This document shows, in pieces, positions 5,598 to 11,753 of a DNA stretch of 11,753 nt. Source of the DNA: MAG-120802 sp049430265 (lineage in GTDB: Bacteria > Actinomycetota > Actinomycetes > Nanopelagicales > Nanopelagicaceae); the NCBI GenBank assembly GCA_049430265.1, contig JBMTBW010000024.1:1-11753 (forward strand), read 5' to 3'. The notes under the pieces were generated by a model that was not told where the DNA came from, did no database searches, and saw nothing but the letters and a program-made list of their open reading frames with translations. Every line of letters begins with the position of its first letter. Position 1 is the stretch's first letter. The position numbers were made by a program, and so were the translations under genes.

Positions 5598-5972
5598 TTA
5601 GTTTGTGTAATAGGTGGAAACTCGAATATCTGCAACCAGCATATTGCTGGAACCGACCTGAGTAACCGTTGGACGTTCTACTGGACCGACTTCATAGCCG
5701 GCTGGTATAGCGCCCAAAACTGAGAATACGAGCTGCTCAAGATTGTCAAGAGCGGCTGGGTTCGATGCATAAACGACGCAGCAAGTAATAGTCATATTGA
5801 CTTTGGCGTGAAGAACCGTTTTGTTTATTGTTTCTAATTCTAAATACGGTGAGTCTGGAACTAAAATTACGGCTGGGACAGGAACGTTCTCTGGAACGTG
5901 AGTAAATACGTTCGCTGATACGCCAGCCAGCGCAGTAGCTAATGGTTCCCGGATTGAGGAAAGGATACTCAT
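5598..5972 (-). CDS. Probable tail terminator / neck protein, 124 aa
   Basis: The protein begins with a helix (MSILSSIREPLATALAG), followed by V-P-V-P-A-V-I-L-V-P-D-S-P-Y-L-E-L near 31-47 and long beta strands (AKVNMTITCCVV, NMLVADIRVSTYY). The 'P-x-P-A-V-I-L-x-P' segment and the helix-then-beta layout fit small tail terminator proteins that cap the tube and dock it to the head. The position between the connector and the major tail protein supports this. It starts with ATGA overlapping the connector stop. Two adjacent cysteines (64-65) are unremarkable. A minor neck protein role is the alternative. Confidence 0.68.
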   Translation of the reverse strand: MSILSSIREPLATALAGVSANVFTHVPENVPVPAVILVPDSPYLELETINKTVLHAKVNMTITCCVVYASNPAALDNLEQLVFSVLGAIPAGYEVGPVERPTVTQVGSSNMLVADIRVSTYYTN

Positions 5973-6541
5973 TGAACCATCGTCTCTACGTCTATAAATG
6001 GACCGAGAAGGCCAGAGACTCTATTGAATAAAGATCTACCTAAGCGGAAAGGTGATGGGGCAAAATCTACGCCTTCGATTTGTCCGCCTACTGCGGTTCT
6101 AGATTGGAAGACTTCGGTAGAAACTGCGTAAACGGCTGATTCGACTGCGCTATTGCCGACATAAGTAGCAGCGCCTGAGAGGGTTGCCAATCCGCTAGGG
6201 ATAACGTTCTTGGAAATGATGTCTGCATTTGTGATTGATACTGAGAACGCAGAGTCATTGAGTAAAGCTGTTGTAATTGTGTGGGTTCCATTAAATGGGC
6301 TTCCGCATCCTGTGATTACTACTGATTGACCTTCAGTAAAAGGATTTAAGTTTGTAGTTGAAAAGTAAGCGACATTGTCAGTTAGGGAAACTGCATCAAC
6401 GGCAATTGCAAATTTATTAAGCATTGGCAAAATGACGGATTCAGCTGTATCAATAATGTCATCAAGATAAGCATCGTTATATAACGAAGACGAAACGCCA
6501 AGCACTGATCGCAGTTGCGTGGCTGTGATAATGCTTGGCAT
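5969..6541 (-). CDS. Head-tail connector (gp6-like) with inserted beta-rich segment, 190 aa
   Basis: The N-terminus (MPSIITATQLRSVLGVSSSL ... DDIIDTAESVILPML) and the C-terminus (V-Y-A-V-S-T-E-V-F-Q-S-R-T-A-V-G-G-Q-I-E-G-V-D-F then P-F-R-L-G-R-S-L-F-N-R-V-S-G-L-L-G) match the helical gp6-like adaptor that forms a ring below the portal. Between them, residues about 45-125 are beta-rich and Ser/Thr-rich (VSLTDNVAYFS, GQSVVITGCGSPFNGTHTIT, SAFSVSITNADI), which the basic adaptor does not need. Adaptors of this family are often near 100-120 aa, so the insert explains the 190-aa length. The ATG at 6541 has AGGAG about 5 bases upstream. The connector call is good; the role of the insert is unknown. 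Confidence 0.78.
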   Translation of the reverse strand: MPSIITATQLRSVLGVSSSLYNDAYLDDIIDTAESVILPMLNKFAIAVDAVSLTDNVAYFSTTNLNPFTEGQSVVITGCGSPFNGTHTITTALLNDSAFSVSITNADIISKNVIPSGLATLSGAATYVGNSAVESAVYAVSTEVFQSRTAVGGQIEGVDFAPSPFRLGRSLFNRVSGLLGPFIDVETMVQ

Positions 6542-6558
6542 TTTGTCTCCTATTCGTT

Positions 6559-6591
6559 AAAAGGGCCAAGCTGGTCGGGAGCGGCCAGCCT
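6559..6591 (-). terminator. Possible hairpin terminator or attenuator after the capsid gene
   Basis: In the 59-base gap after the capsid stop, the minus strand can pair AGGCTGG (6591-6585) with CCAGCTT (6574-6568): 7 pairs with one G-U and a 10-base loop. It is followed by GGCCC and then TTTT (6562-6559). The T run is short and offset from the stem, so it would be a weak terminator at best. Its place after the most highly needed virion protein fits expression tuning or mRNA 3' end protection. This is inference. Confidence 0.35.
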
Positions 6592-6600
6592 GACTATTTA

Positions 6601-8133
6601 TCAGGTGAGGTTGAAGCGACGTACTCCGCCACCAAAGATTGGGGCGATTGCGTAGTAACCATAAACAGCGACCTGAAGTTGGCCATTTGCGAGAGCCTGA
6701 ACCTGAAGTGTGGTTGTAGGTGTCTCGTAGTAACGGAATGACTCTGGAGCAACGATAAATGCTGACTCATCAATTAGCGTTGTTACCGACATATGAGGAT
6801 CAACTGCAAGGTTAAGTCCTAGAACGTTACCCTGAATTGATTGACCTGAAACATTACCGCTTGCATTTTGTGGCTGTGCTGCCATAAAGAGTGAACGGTT
6901 TGTGGTGTCATCGGCAGACATAATTGTCTCCCACCAAGCTGTGTTAGCAACGAGGTTCTTTGCAAACTTACCGGAAGCAGCATAAGCAGCTGGAACTTCC
7001 TTAGCAATGTATGCCTTGAGACCAGCAACAGTTGCAGCCTGTGTTGCAGCGGCAGTTCCTGAAGCTGTGAAAGCTGCGATTACTGCGCCATCTGTGTACT
7101 TAGCATATGCAGATGAGAGTTCGCGAATTAGCTCATCATAGAAAACTGGTGAGCTGCGATCTAGCAATTCCCAGGAGATGGTCTGAATGCCGGCTGCCTT
7201 CTTAACATCAACTGTGATGTAAGTTGAAGCCATTTCAGTTCCACCAAGAGCGCCATTCTCAGCTTCAAGAGTTACTGTTGGAGCTGTTGAAAGTTTAGGC
7301 AAGGTGAAGCTCATTCCACTAGCTGGAAGAACTCCGCGAACGATTGAATCTACGGCTGGACGGCCATCGATTGTGTTTGTTGCAAACTCGTTAAGGTGTG
7401 GAGCAAGAGTTAGACCAGTATTTGTGCTGGTGTCATTTGCTGCCTTAACATAGATACGAGATTCCTCGTTGCCCATAGCCGCCTTGATGCTGTGCTCTAA
7501 ATAAGAGCCTGCATTGACGATTGGGGAGCGAGGAGTGGTGAAGAAAGCTGGCTTTGGAGCCGCTGCTTCAACCTTTGCTGCTTCTACCGTTTCTTCGGCA
7601 GGAGCAGGAACGGTAGTGTCAGACACTTGTTCTCCTTCGGTTGTTGGTTGCTCTGATTCAACGGGTGCTGGATCAGAATTCTTTTCTTCTTCAGATGCTG
7701 CTACTTCCGCTACTCTCGCGGAGTCAATCGCTGGGTCGGTGACGAGGCTGACCTCGACAAGCCTGCTTGCGGTGATGGACATAGTCCCCTTTTGATTGTC
7801 CCAAGCATCAACTTGGACTCCAACCGAGAAACCGTCTCTGAGCCCTTCCGAGGCCTCGATGAGAGCATCCTCACCGGCCATTGTGGTCGCAATCTTGAAG
7901 ACTGCATCGATACCGTCTTTAGTGACATTGGCTTCCATCAACTTTCCAATTGGACGAGTGCGATCGTGCTCTAAAAGTAATTTGATTCCCTTGCCCATCT
8001 CAATTGAGTTATCTGCAAAGATTGTTGGTCCGGCTGAGGTATTGCCTTGCTCATTCCAAGTAACAATTTTGCCAGAGATAGTCCGAGTCTTTGCATCGGA
8101 TGCTGTTATAGTCATTGGGAAATTTATCTTCAT
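6601..8133 (-). CDS. Fused prohead protease (S78-type) and HK97-fold major capsid protein, 510 aa
   Basis: Residues 1-145 form a prohead protease. H56 lies in L-L-L-E-H-D-R-T-R-P-I-G-K, S103 in G-L-R-D-G-F-S-V-G-V, and E127 in S-R-L-V-E-V-S-L-V-T-D-P-A, matching the His-Ser-Glu/Asp order and spacing of family S78. Residues about 145-200 are acidic and Pro/Ala/Glu-rich, likely the scaffold-like delta region and cleavage zone. Residues from about 200 form the capsid subunit (N-A-G-S-Y-L-E-H-S, D-G-R-P-A-V-D, W-E-L-L-D-R-S, and the end R-Y-Y-E-T ... F-G-G-G-V-R-R-F). It starts in an ATGA overlap with the portal gene and has only a weak ribosome site. There is no separate protease, scaffold or decoration gene, so self-processing of one polyprotein is inferred. 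Confidence 0.9.
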   Translation of the reverse strand: MKINFPMTITASDAKTRTISGKIVTWNEQGNTSAGPTIFADNSIEMGKGIKLLLEHDRTRPIGKLMEANVTKDGIDAVFKIATTMAGEDALIEASEGLRDGFSVGVQVDAWDNQKGTMSITASRLVEVSLVTDPAIDSARVAEVAASEEEKNSDPAPVESEQPTTEGEQVSDTTVPAPAEETVEAAKVEAAAPKPAFFTTPRSPIVNAGSYLEHSIKAAMGNEESRIYVKAANDTSTNTGLTLAPHLNEFATNTIDGRPAVDSIVRGVLPASGMSFTLPKLSTAPTVTLEAENGALGGTEMASTYITVDVKKAAGIQTISWELLDRSSPVFYDELIRELSSAYAKYTDGAVIAAFTASGTAAATQAATVAGLKAYIAKEVPAAYAASGKFAKNLVANTAWWETIMSADDTTNRSLFMAAQPQNASGNVSGQSIQGNVLGLNLAVDPHMSVTTLIDESAFIVAPESFRYYETPTTTLQVQALANGQLQVAVYGYYAIAPIFGGGVRRFNLT

Positions 8134-9236
8134 CGGATTAAGTCTTCTTCCTGTTGAATTTGCTCAACGCTCATCGCTCCGATGGTGTTGAGAATCTGAT
8201 AGACCTGCGCTCTTTCCAAAGGATTGCCGCGTAGGAAATCATCTAGATCAAAACGAATCTTGCTAGTTGATGGGCAAATATCTGGAAGGCTTAGTCTTTC
8301 CTCAATCGCTGAAAGAATCGGGCGAAGTGAGAAATCTACGAGCGAGCGGCGCTCAGTTGTCGCGTTGCTATATGTCATTGAAGTTGTTTCGGCAGATAGG
8401 AAGTAGGCTGGTATGCCAGCTGCTCTAGCAAGTTCAAGAGCCAAGTATTGGCGAGCTTCTACTAGCTGTAAGGCTTTAGGATCAAAGCCCACCTGTTGCA
8501 TTTCAACATCTGCATTTAAGAAAGCAGTTGATTTAGTTGCTCTGGAGTTTCTCCAGGCTTCCATAAGTTTTGCGATACGCTCTGAAGGTAGATTAGTTCC
8601 ATTTGATTTAAGAACCATTGATGGAACTGGCTCTTTTGCATAATTAAGAGCTGCCATTTCAAGTTCTACTGCAGTTCTGATTGTGCGACCTGCTCTATTT
8701 AGGAAACCCTCATCTGCTCCATCAAATCGAATTAAACTGCCTACACCATTGATAGGTGCGGTTTTACCATCGACTTTATATCCAACAATTTCAGTATTAG
8801 AATTATTATATTCAACGATTACGCGCATTGGATCAATACGAGTCCAAGCTCTTACTCGGCCATCTTCTGCATAAGCATCTAAGACAAGGCCAAAGCCAAC
8901 CCCATATAACCAAATATCTTCAACAAGCCAGTTGTAAACGACAAAGCCGGAAACTCGAGGATCTGGTTGGTTTATGACTCTCAAGGATTCTATGTGAGCT
9001 CCGGTAAATTTATTATACTGCTCAAGAGGTAACGATCCAATGATTCCGCAGATTATGTTGCGAGCTCTTGCAACGGATGGAACCGACATAGCAGTTGCGC
9101 GATCCATTGTGGTAGGTGCATTAAGTAATCCATAGATGGATGATTGAAGATTGAAAGGCGCTAAAGAAGCTTCGACATCTACCTGTTTAGAAGTGGCAGC
9201 TGTGAGCGTTGGAAATAAGAAATCGCGAAGTCCCAT
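8130..9236 (-). CDS. Portal protein (HK97 family), 368 aa
   Basis: The portal forms the dodecameric ring through which DNA enters and leaves the head. Recognisable parts are V52-P-S-V-A-R-A-R-N-I-I-C-G-I-I-G-S-L-P-L near 52-71, the Y-G-V-G-F-G-L-V segment near 111-118, and A-R-A-A-G-I-P-A-Y-F-L near 270-280 followed by the Y-S-N-A-T-T-E-R-R-S-L-V helix. These are standard for the HK97-like portal family. At 368 aa it is somewhat shorter than many relatives (roughly 400-500 aa), mainly at the C-terminus. The ATG at 9236 follows the terminase stop by 24 bases with no strong ribosome site. The stop overlaps the capsid start as ATGA. Confidence 0.93.
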   Translation of the reverse strand: MGLRDFLFPTLTAATSKQVDVEASLAPFNLQSSIYGLLNAPTTMDRATAMSVPSVARARNIICGIIGSLPLEQYNKFTGAHIESLRVINQPDPRVSGFVVYNWLVEDIWLYGVGFGLVLDAYAEDGRVRAWTRIDPMRVIVEYNNSNTEIVGYKVDGKTAPINGVGSLIRFDGADEGFLNRAGRTIRTAVELEMAALNYAKEPVPSMVLKSNGTNLPSERIAKLMEAWRNSRATKSTAFLNADVEMQQVGFDPKALQLVEARQYLALELARAAGIPAYFLSAETTSMTYSNATTERRSLVDFSLRPILSAIEERLSLPDICPSTSKIRFDLDDFLRGNPLERAQVYQILNTIGAMSVEQIQQEEDLIR

Positions 9237-9260
9237 TGCTCACATTGTAAGACAGCCATC

Positions 9261-10748
9261 TTACATAACGACTATGTCCACCTCTGTTTCAGCGGCAGTT
9301 GCATAGTGTGTTGCCAAAGCCGATGCGACTGCTCCAGTAATGACTGCTCCTGAGACTTTGCGACCCATTACCCATCCACCATCGCCAAAGGCCAATCTGA
9401 CAGCTGATAAGCAATGCTTGGTCAATTCATCCTGGCCTGCGTGGACAAGTCGATTAGAGGAAATGGCCGATAGGAACTCATCACAGGAGGTTGCATACTC
9501 CTGGCCATCGATAGCTTCAACATTTAGCCCAGCTGGTATCAAACGAGCCGCTACTGCGCTGGCGGTCCTTGCAGAGTAGAGCACCTTTTGAGTTTGAAAC
9601 TTCCTATACCAATCGGCTAGATCATTGGCTATCAATTTATCCGATAGGTAGCCTGGATTGGTCCAAGTCTGTAGCAATTGAATTTGAAACTTATCTTTGC
9701 CCAGTCTTTGAGAGGCTACGAGGCTTGCGTGTCTGCGGTCAGGGGATAGATCAAGAGCCAACCAGGTGTCAGCCCCATAATCTAGCTTTAGATCTGCAAC
9801 GTAACAAGATTGCCATTGAGAAGGATTGATAACTGGGTTGATTGTCTGGACCCATTGGCATAAAACCTCTGTGCGCACAATGTCTTCAGGATCATTTAGT
9901 ACTGCTCGGATATTGTCGGGATGAATTGTGTGGCCAAGTGATGGATTAGCTTGACAGATACCAAACCAAAAGTCCGCTGAGTTATCAAATTTGATTTCAG
10001 GCTTTGCTGACCATTCAAACCATCCGATTTCATCATCATTGCCTAGCATTGAGGCTAATGCGCGTTCTCTTAGTTTATTTAAGACCACCGAGTGCTGATC
10101 TCCAGCATTTGAATAAAGCCAAGACTGAGGATTGGAAGAAGCCATTTGGGTATATCGCAAAGCAGACCAAACATCCTCATCCTGATACTCTCTAACCTCA
10201 TCTAGATGGATTGTTGAAGGCGCTGCGATGCCTCGACCAGCAGAGTTATTAGCTCGAACGATATATCGGCGGTTATTAGTAAATTGAAGCTCTTGAAACC
10301 CCTTACTTTCTAGCTTCTTAACGAATTGAGCATTTAATTCAGGAGTCTGTTCAACGATTGCGTAGATCTTATAAAAGATTTCAGCTGAAGTAGTTAGTTT
10401 GTGGGCTGTATGGACTTGAAGCTTCTCATCTAAATCAAAGATTCTCCAAAGGATATTAAGCGCCATAAAGGTCGATTTACCATTTTGGCGGGCAACTAAT
10501 ACGCTGATTACTGGGTGAGCCCATCTACCATCTGGCTTTACTTTGAGCGCGTGGTGAGCCAGCCAAACCTGCCAGGGGAGTAAGGTATGGCCTATTCTTT
10601 CGCAAAACCTCACAAATTCTTCGCCTCGAGAAGGTAAATCGTTGAGTTTTGTGTGGATTCTAGGTTCTACCACACCTCGGTAAGCCGATTCGTCCCGAAT
10701 AGGAACAAGCTCGCCCGATTTGTTTTCAGGAAAAACCAGCTCAAGCAA
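9261..10748 (-). CDS. Terminase large subunit, 495 aa
   Basis: This is the DNA-packaging ATPase and headful or cos nuclease. Walker A is A86-R-Q-N-G-K-S92. Walker B is T-I-H-L-D-E-V near 179-185. A coupling-type S-N-A-G follows at 213-216. The nuclease half opens with W-L-A-L-D333-L-S-P-D, a likely metal-binding aspartate. The C-terminus has F-G-D-G-G-W-V-M-G-R ... S-G-A-V-I-T-G-A-V-A-S-A-L-A, the usual last helix. The likely start is TTG at 10748, 8 bases inside the HNH gene. The frame is open further upstream to a TGA at about 10816 but has no ATG or GTG there, and the ribosome site is weak, so coupling to the HNH gene is inferred. No small subunit gene lies in between. Confidence 0.94.
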   Translation of the reverse strand: MLELVFPENKSGELVPIRDESAYRGVVEPRIHTKLNDLPSRGEEFVRFCERIGHTLLPWQVWLAHHALKVKPDGRWAHPVISVLVARQNGKSTFMALNILWRIFDLDEKLQVHTAHKLTTSAEIFYKIYAIVEQTPELNAQFVKKLESKGFQELQFTNNRRYIVRANNSAGRGIAAPSTIHLDEVREYQDEDVWSALRYTQMASSNPQSWLYSNAGDQHSVVLNKLRERALASMLGNDDEIGWFEWSAKPEIKFDNSADFWFGICQANPSLGHTIHPDNIRAVLNDPEDIVRTEVLCQWVQTINPVINPSQWQSCYVADLKLDYGADTWLALDLSPDRRHASLVASQRLGKDKFQIQLLQTWTNPGYLSDKLIANDLADWYRKFQTQKVLYSARTASAVAARLIPAGLNVEAIDGQEYATSCDEFLSAISSNRLVHAGQDELTKHCLSAVRLAFGDGGWVMGRKVSGAVITGAVASALATHYATAAETEVDIVVM

Positions 10749-11043
10749 AGTAGTGCCGTTCCGTCTTATTTTCAGAGAATGAATTCCCAGTGGGGGTCGT
10801 GGGTTTTGCCCGGTCGCTCAAAAAAGACCCGGGTGCTATGCGATCTCTTTTACCGCTATTGCAGCGATTACAAGCAACACATAAATTATCTTCTATGTCT
10901 AGGCCACCCTTACTTAGTGGGATGATGTGATCTATGGTGTTGCCATACTGCCCACAGTACTGACATATACTCTGATCTCTAATTAGTATCTTCTCTCTTA
11001 GCTTACGATAAGCAGTAGTGTGATACTTAGGGTTGCCTGCCAT
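10741..11043 (-). CDS. HNH endonuclease, 100 aa
   Basis: This small zinc-braced HNH nuclease has C27-x2-C30, then T-I-D38-H39-I-I-P-L-S-K-G-G, then N53-L and C58-x2-C61-N-S-G-K. The cysteine pairs hold zinc and D38-H39 with N53/N62 give the beta-beta-alpha metal site. A start-like segment, Y-R-K-L-R-E-K-I-L-I-R-D, precedes it as in free-standing phage HNH proteins. It lies directly before the large terminase, an arrangement known in HK97-like phages where the HNH protein assists terminase in genome cutting. The tail (residues 70-100) is Ser/Thr/Pro-rich and looks disordered. The ATG overlaps the preceding stop as TAATG. A homing endonuclease is the alternative, but the packaging context favours a packaging role. 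Confidence 0.9.
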   Translation of the reverse strand: MAGNPKYHTTAYRKLREKILIRDQSICQYCGQYGNTIDHIIPLSKGGLDIEDNLCVACNRCNSGKRDRIAPGSFLSDRAKPTTPTGNSFSENKTERHYFA

Positions 11044-11480
11044 TAGTGCCAGCCCCTAGTCTCAAGGTGATGTAGTGCATCGCAGGCATCATCATATCTG
11101 TGTCTTATATATTTAATGTGCACATCTATTTGCTTCTTAGGGCTTAAGTCTTTATACCACTTAGATCGCATTTGTCCTAGACCGTAGTGTGATCCATTAC
11201 GAGCTTTATAATTCCAACTACTCTCTTTACTAATTAGCCAGTTATAACATTGAAATTCTGACCAATCTAATTTGTTATATGCATAAAGCTTTAGATTCAT
11301 ATCTGCTTTTGATGGTATTGGATTTATTATTACTATCAATGCAGCCAGTAGTGTCGTAGGTATCAACCGAAGACAATAGGCCTGCCCTAAACTCTGGCTA
11401 CGGGCTGCCTTCGGGCCCCGCCTTAGACGGAGTGTACTACCCTTGTCAAGTAGGCTAACATAAGTGCTGTTCAGAGCCAT
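11043..11480 (-). CDS. Exported lysozyme-like / transglycosylase (SLT-like) protein, 145 aa
   Basis: The C-terminal part carries W81-L-I-S-K-E86-S-S-W-N, then G-S-H-Y-G-L-G-Q-M near 96-104, then Y-I-R-H-R-Y near 124-129 and a G-W ending. This is the E-S-(S/T)-W ... G-L-x-Q-M pattern of small transglycosylase/lysozyme domains, with E86 the likely catalytic acid. Residues 40-52 are hydrophobic (L-I-P-T-T-L-L-A-A-L-I-V-I), followed by S-K-A, a plausible signal peptidase site near 59. The start is ATG at 11480 with GAGGG 5-6 bases upstream. The 36-residue N-terminal stretch before the hydrophobic helix is long and basic. The gene lies next to packaging genes, far from the other lytic enzyme. Enzyme family is moderately sure; role in lysis or entry is open. 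Confidence 0.75.
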   Translation of the reverse strand: MALNSTYVSLLDKGSTLRLRRGPKAARSQSLGQAYCLRLIPTTLLAALIVIINPIPSKADMNLKLYAYNKLDWSEFQCYNWLISKESSWNYKARNGSHYGLGQMRSKWYKDLSPKKQIDVHIKYIRHRYDDACDALHHLETRGWH

Positions 11481-11562
11481 ATTTACCCTCTATTCCAATA
11501 GATTCCCAATTATCTATCTGATCATCAATCGTTCTAAAGATTGGATATATGTCATCAATCAT
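11455..11562 (-). CDS. Hypothetical small protein, 35 aa
   Basis: A short acidic frame, MIDDIYPIFRTIDDQIDNWE onward, fills the gap between the 44-aa gene and the lytic enzyme. It overlaps the former by 8 bases (AATGATTGA) and the latter by 26. A weak ribosome site (GTAGG) lies about 10 bases upstream. No family is recognised. The tight overlap style of this phage favours it being real, but it is short and could be chance. Confidence 0.4.
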   Translation of the reverse strand: MIDDIYPIFRTIDDQIDNWESIGIEGKYGSEQHLC

Positions 11563-11689
11563 TACGAGAATACCTACTTCCAGCAGGTGTGCCTTTAGTA
11601 GTAGCTTCAATGAGGCGTTTATTTCGCGCTAATTGAGCTTTGGCGCTAAGTAATTTCTTTTTACCTCTCCATCGTTTTGTTTTACTCAT
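11555..11689 (-). CDS. Hypothetical basic small protein, 44 aa
   Basis: The frame reads MSKTKRWRGKKKLLSAKAQL and continues with Lys/Arg-rich sequence to S-R-Y-S-R-N-D. It is strongly basic, so nucleic acid binding is possible but not shown. Its ATG at 11689 overlaps the preceding stop as ATGA, and AGAAGG lies just upstream. An alternative ATG five codons earlier (MGIRRM) is in frame but has a poorer site. No family is recognised. Confidence 0.55.
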   Translation of the reverse strand: MSKTKRWRGKKKLLSAKAQLARNKRLIEATTKGTPAGSRYSRND

Positions 11690-11753
11690 CCTTCTAATTC
11701 CCATATCTTCTTAAACTCTAACTGGCCTGATTGAAACGCGTTCTTCAGCGTTT
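11686..11753 (-). CDS. C-terminal end of an unknown gene (partial)
   Basis: The last 21 codons of a gene entering from the right edge read TLKNAFQSGQLEFKKIWELE then G and stop. The stop overlaps the start of the 44-aa gene as ATGA, the junction type used throughout this phage, which is the main reason to choose this frame. The peptide looks helical and amphipathic. Another frame also ends here (ERVSIRPVRV) and cannot be excluded. No function can be given. Confidence 0.4.
   Translation of the reverse strand, partial: TLKNAFQSGQLEFKKIWELEG

Noticed and set aside
7514..7795. Plus-strand Ser/Ala-rich 93-aa frame over the capsid linker
   Set aside because: It is antisense to the low-complexity Ala/Glu/Pro linker of the protease-capsid fusion, so the open frame comes from biased codons.
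10749..10816. Terminase frame open upstream of the TTG, possible frameshift from the HNH T6 run
   Set aside because: The 23 upstream codons look like noise, a TGA stops the frame at the T run, and no canonical slippery pattern joins the HNH frame to the terminase frame.

Overview
The window is a continuous stretch of a tailed double-stranded DNA phage genome (or prophage) with siphovirus-type virion genes. Every gene I can support lies on the minus strand, so transcription runs from base 11753 towards base 1. Base composition looks to be in the mid-40s % GC by eye. The terminase has the A-R-Q-N-G-K-S Walker A form common in phages of Actinobacteria, and the protein style resembles phages of planktonic freshwater Actinobacteria. 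That host assignment is an inference and is not proven by the sequence.

Layout in the direction of transcription. (1) 11753-11043: the end of an unknown gene, two tiny unknown genes (44 and 35 aa) and a 145-aa exported lysozyme-like/transglycosylase protein. (2) 11043-8130, packaging: HNH endonuclease, large terminase and HK97-type portal. (3) 8133-5598, head and neck: a 510-aa protein joining an S78-type prohead protease to an HK97-fold major capsid protein, a head-tail connector with an inserted beta-rich segment, and a probable tail terminator. (4) 5583-2958, tail tube: major tail protein, tail assembly chaperone with a clear -1 frameshift signal (C CCA AAA) and a 45-residue extension in the -1 frame, a gp10-like tail completion protein, and a short tape measure (452 aa). 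(5) 2961-1, tail tip, adsorption and lysis: hub-like minor tail protein, a run of four very small tail-tip or fibre-associated proteins (51, 100, 152 and 52 aa), an M15-like peptidoglycan peptidase, and the start of a collagen-like (Gly-X-Y) tail fibre that runs off the left edge.

The genes are packed extremely tightly. Nearly all junctions are overlaps of the form ATGA or TAATG, and the largest gap is 59 bases, after the capsid gene. Two genes (terminase and fibre) appear to use TTG starts that overlap the preceding gene by 8 bases. I see no tRNA, integrase, repressor, insertion sequence, CRISPR array or attachment site. There is no stretch of 300 bases without a gene. The most informative features are the frameshifted chaperone, the protease-capsid fusion, the cassette of tiny tail-tip genes interrupted by the lytic enzyme, and the near-identical DNA repeats in the fibre gene.
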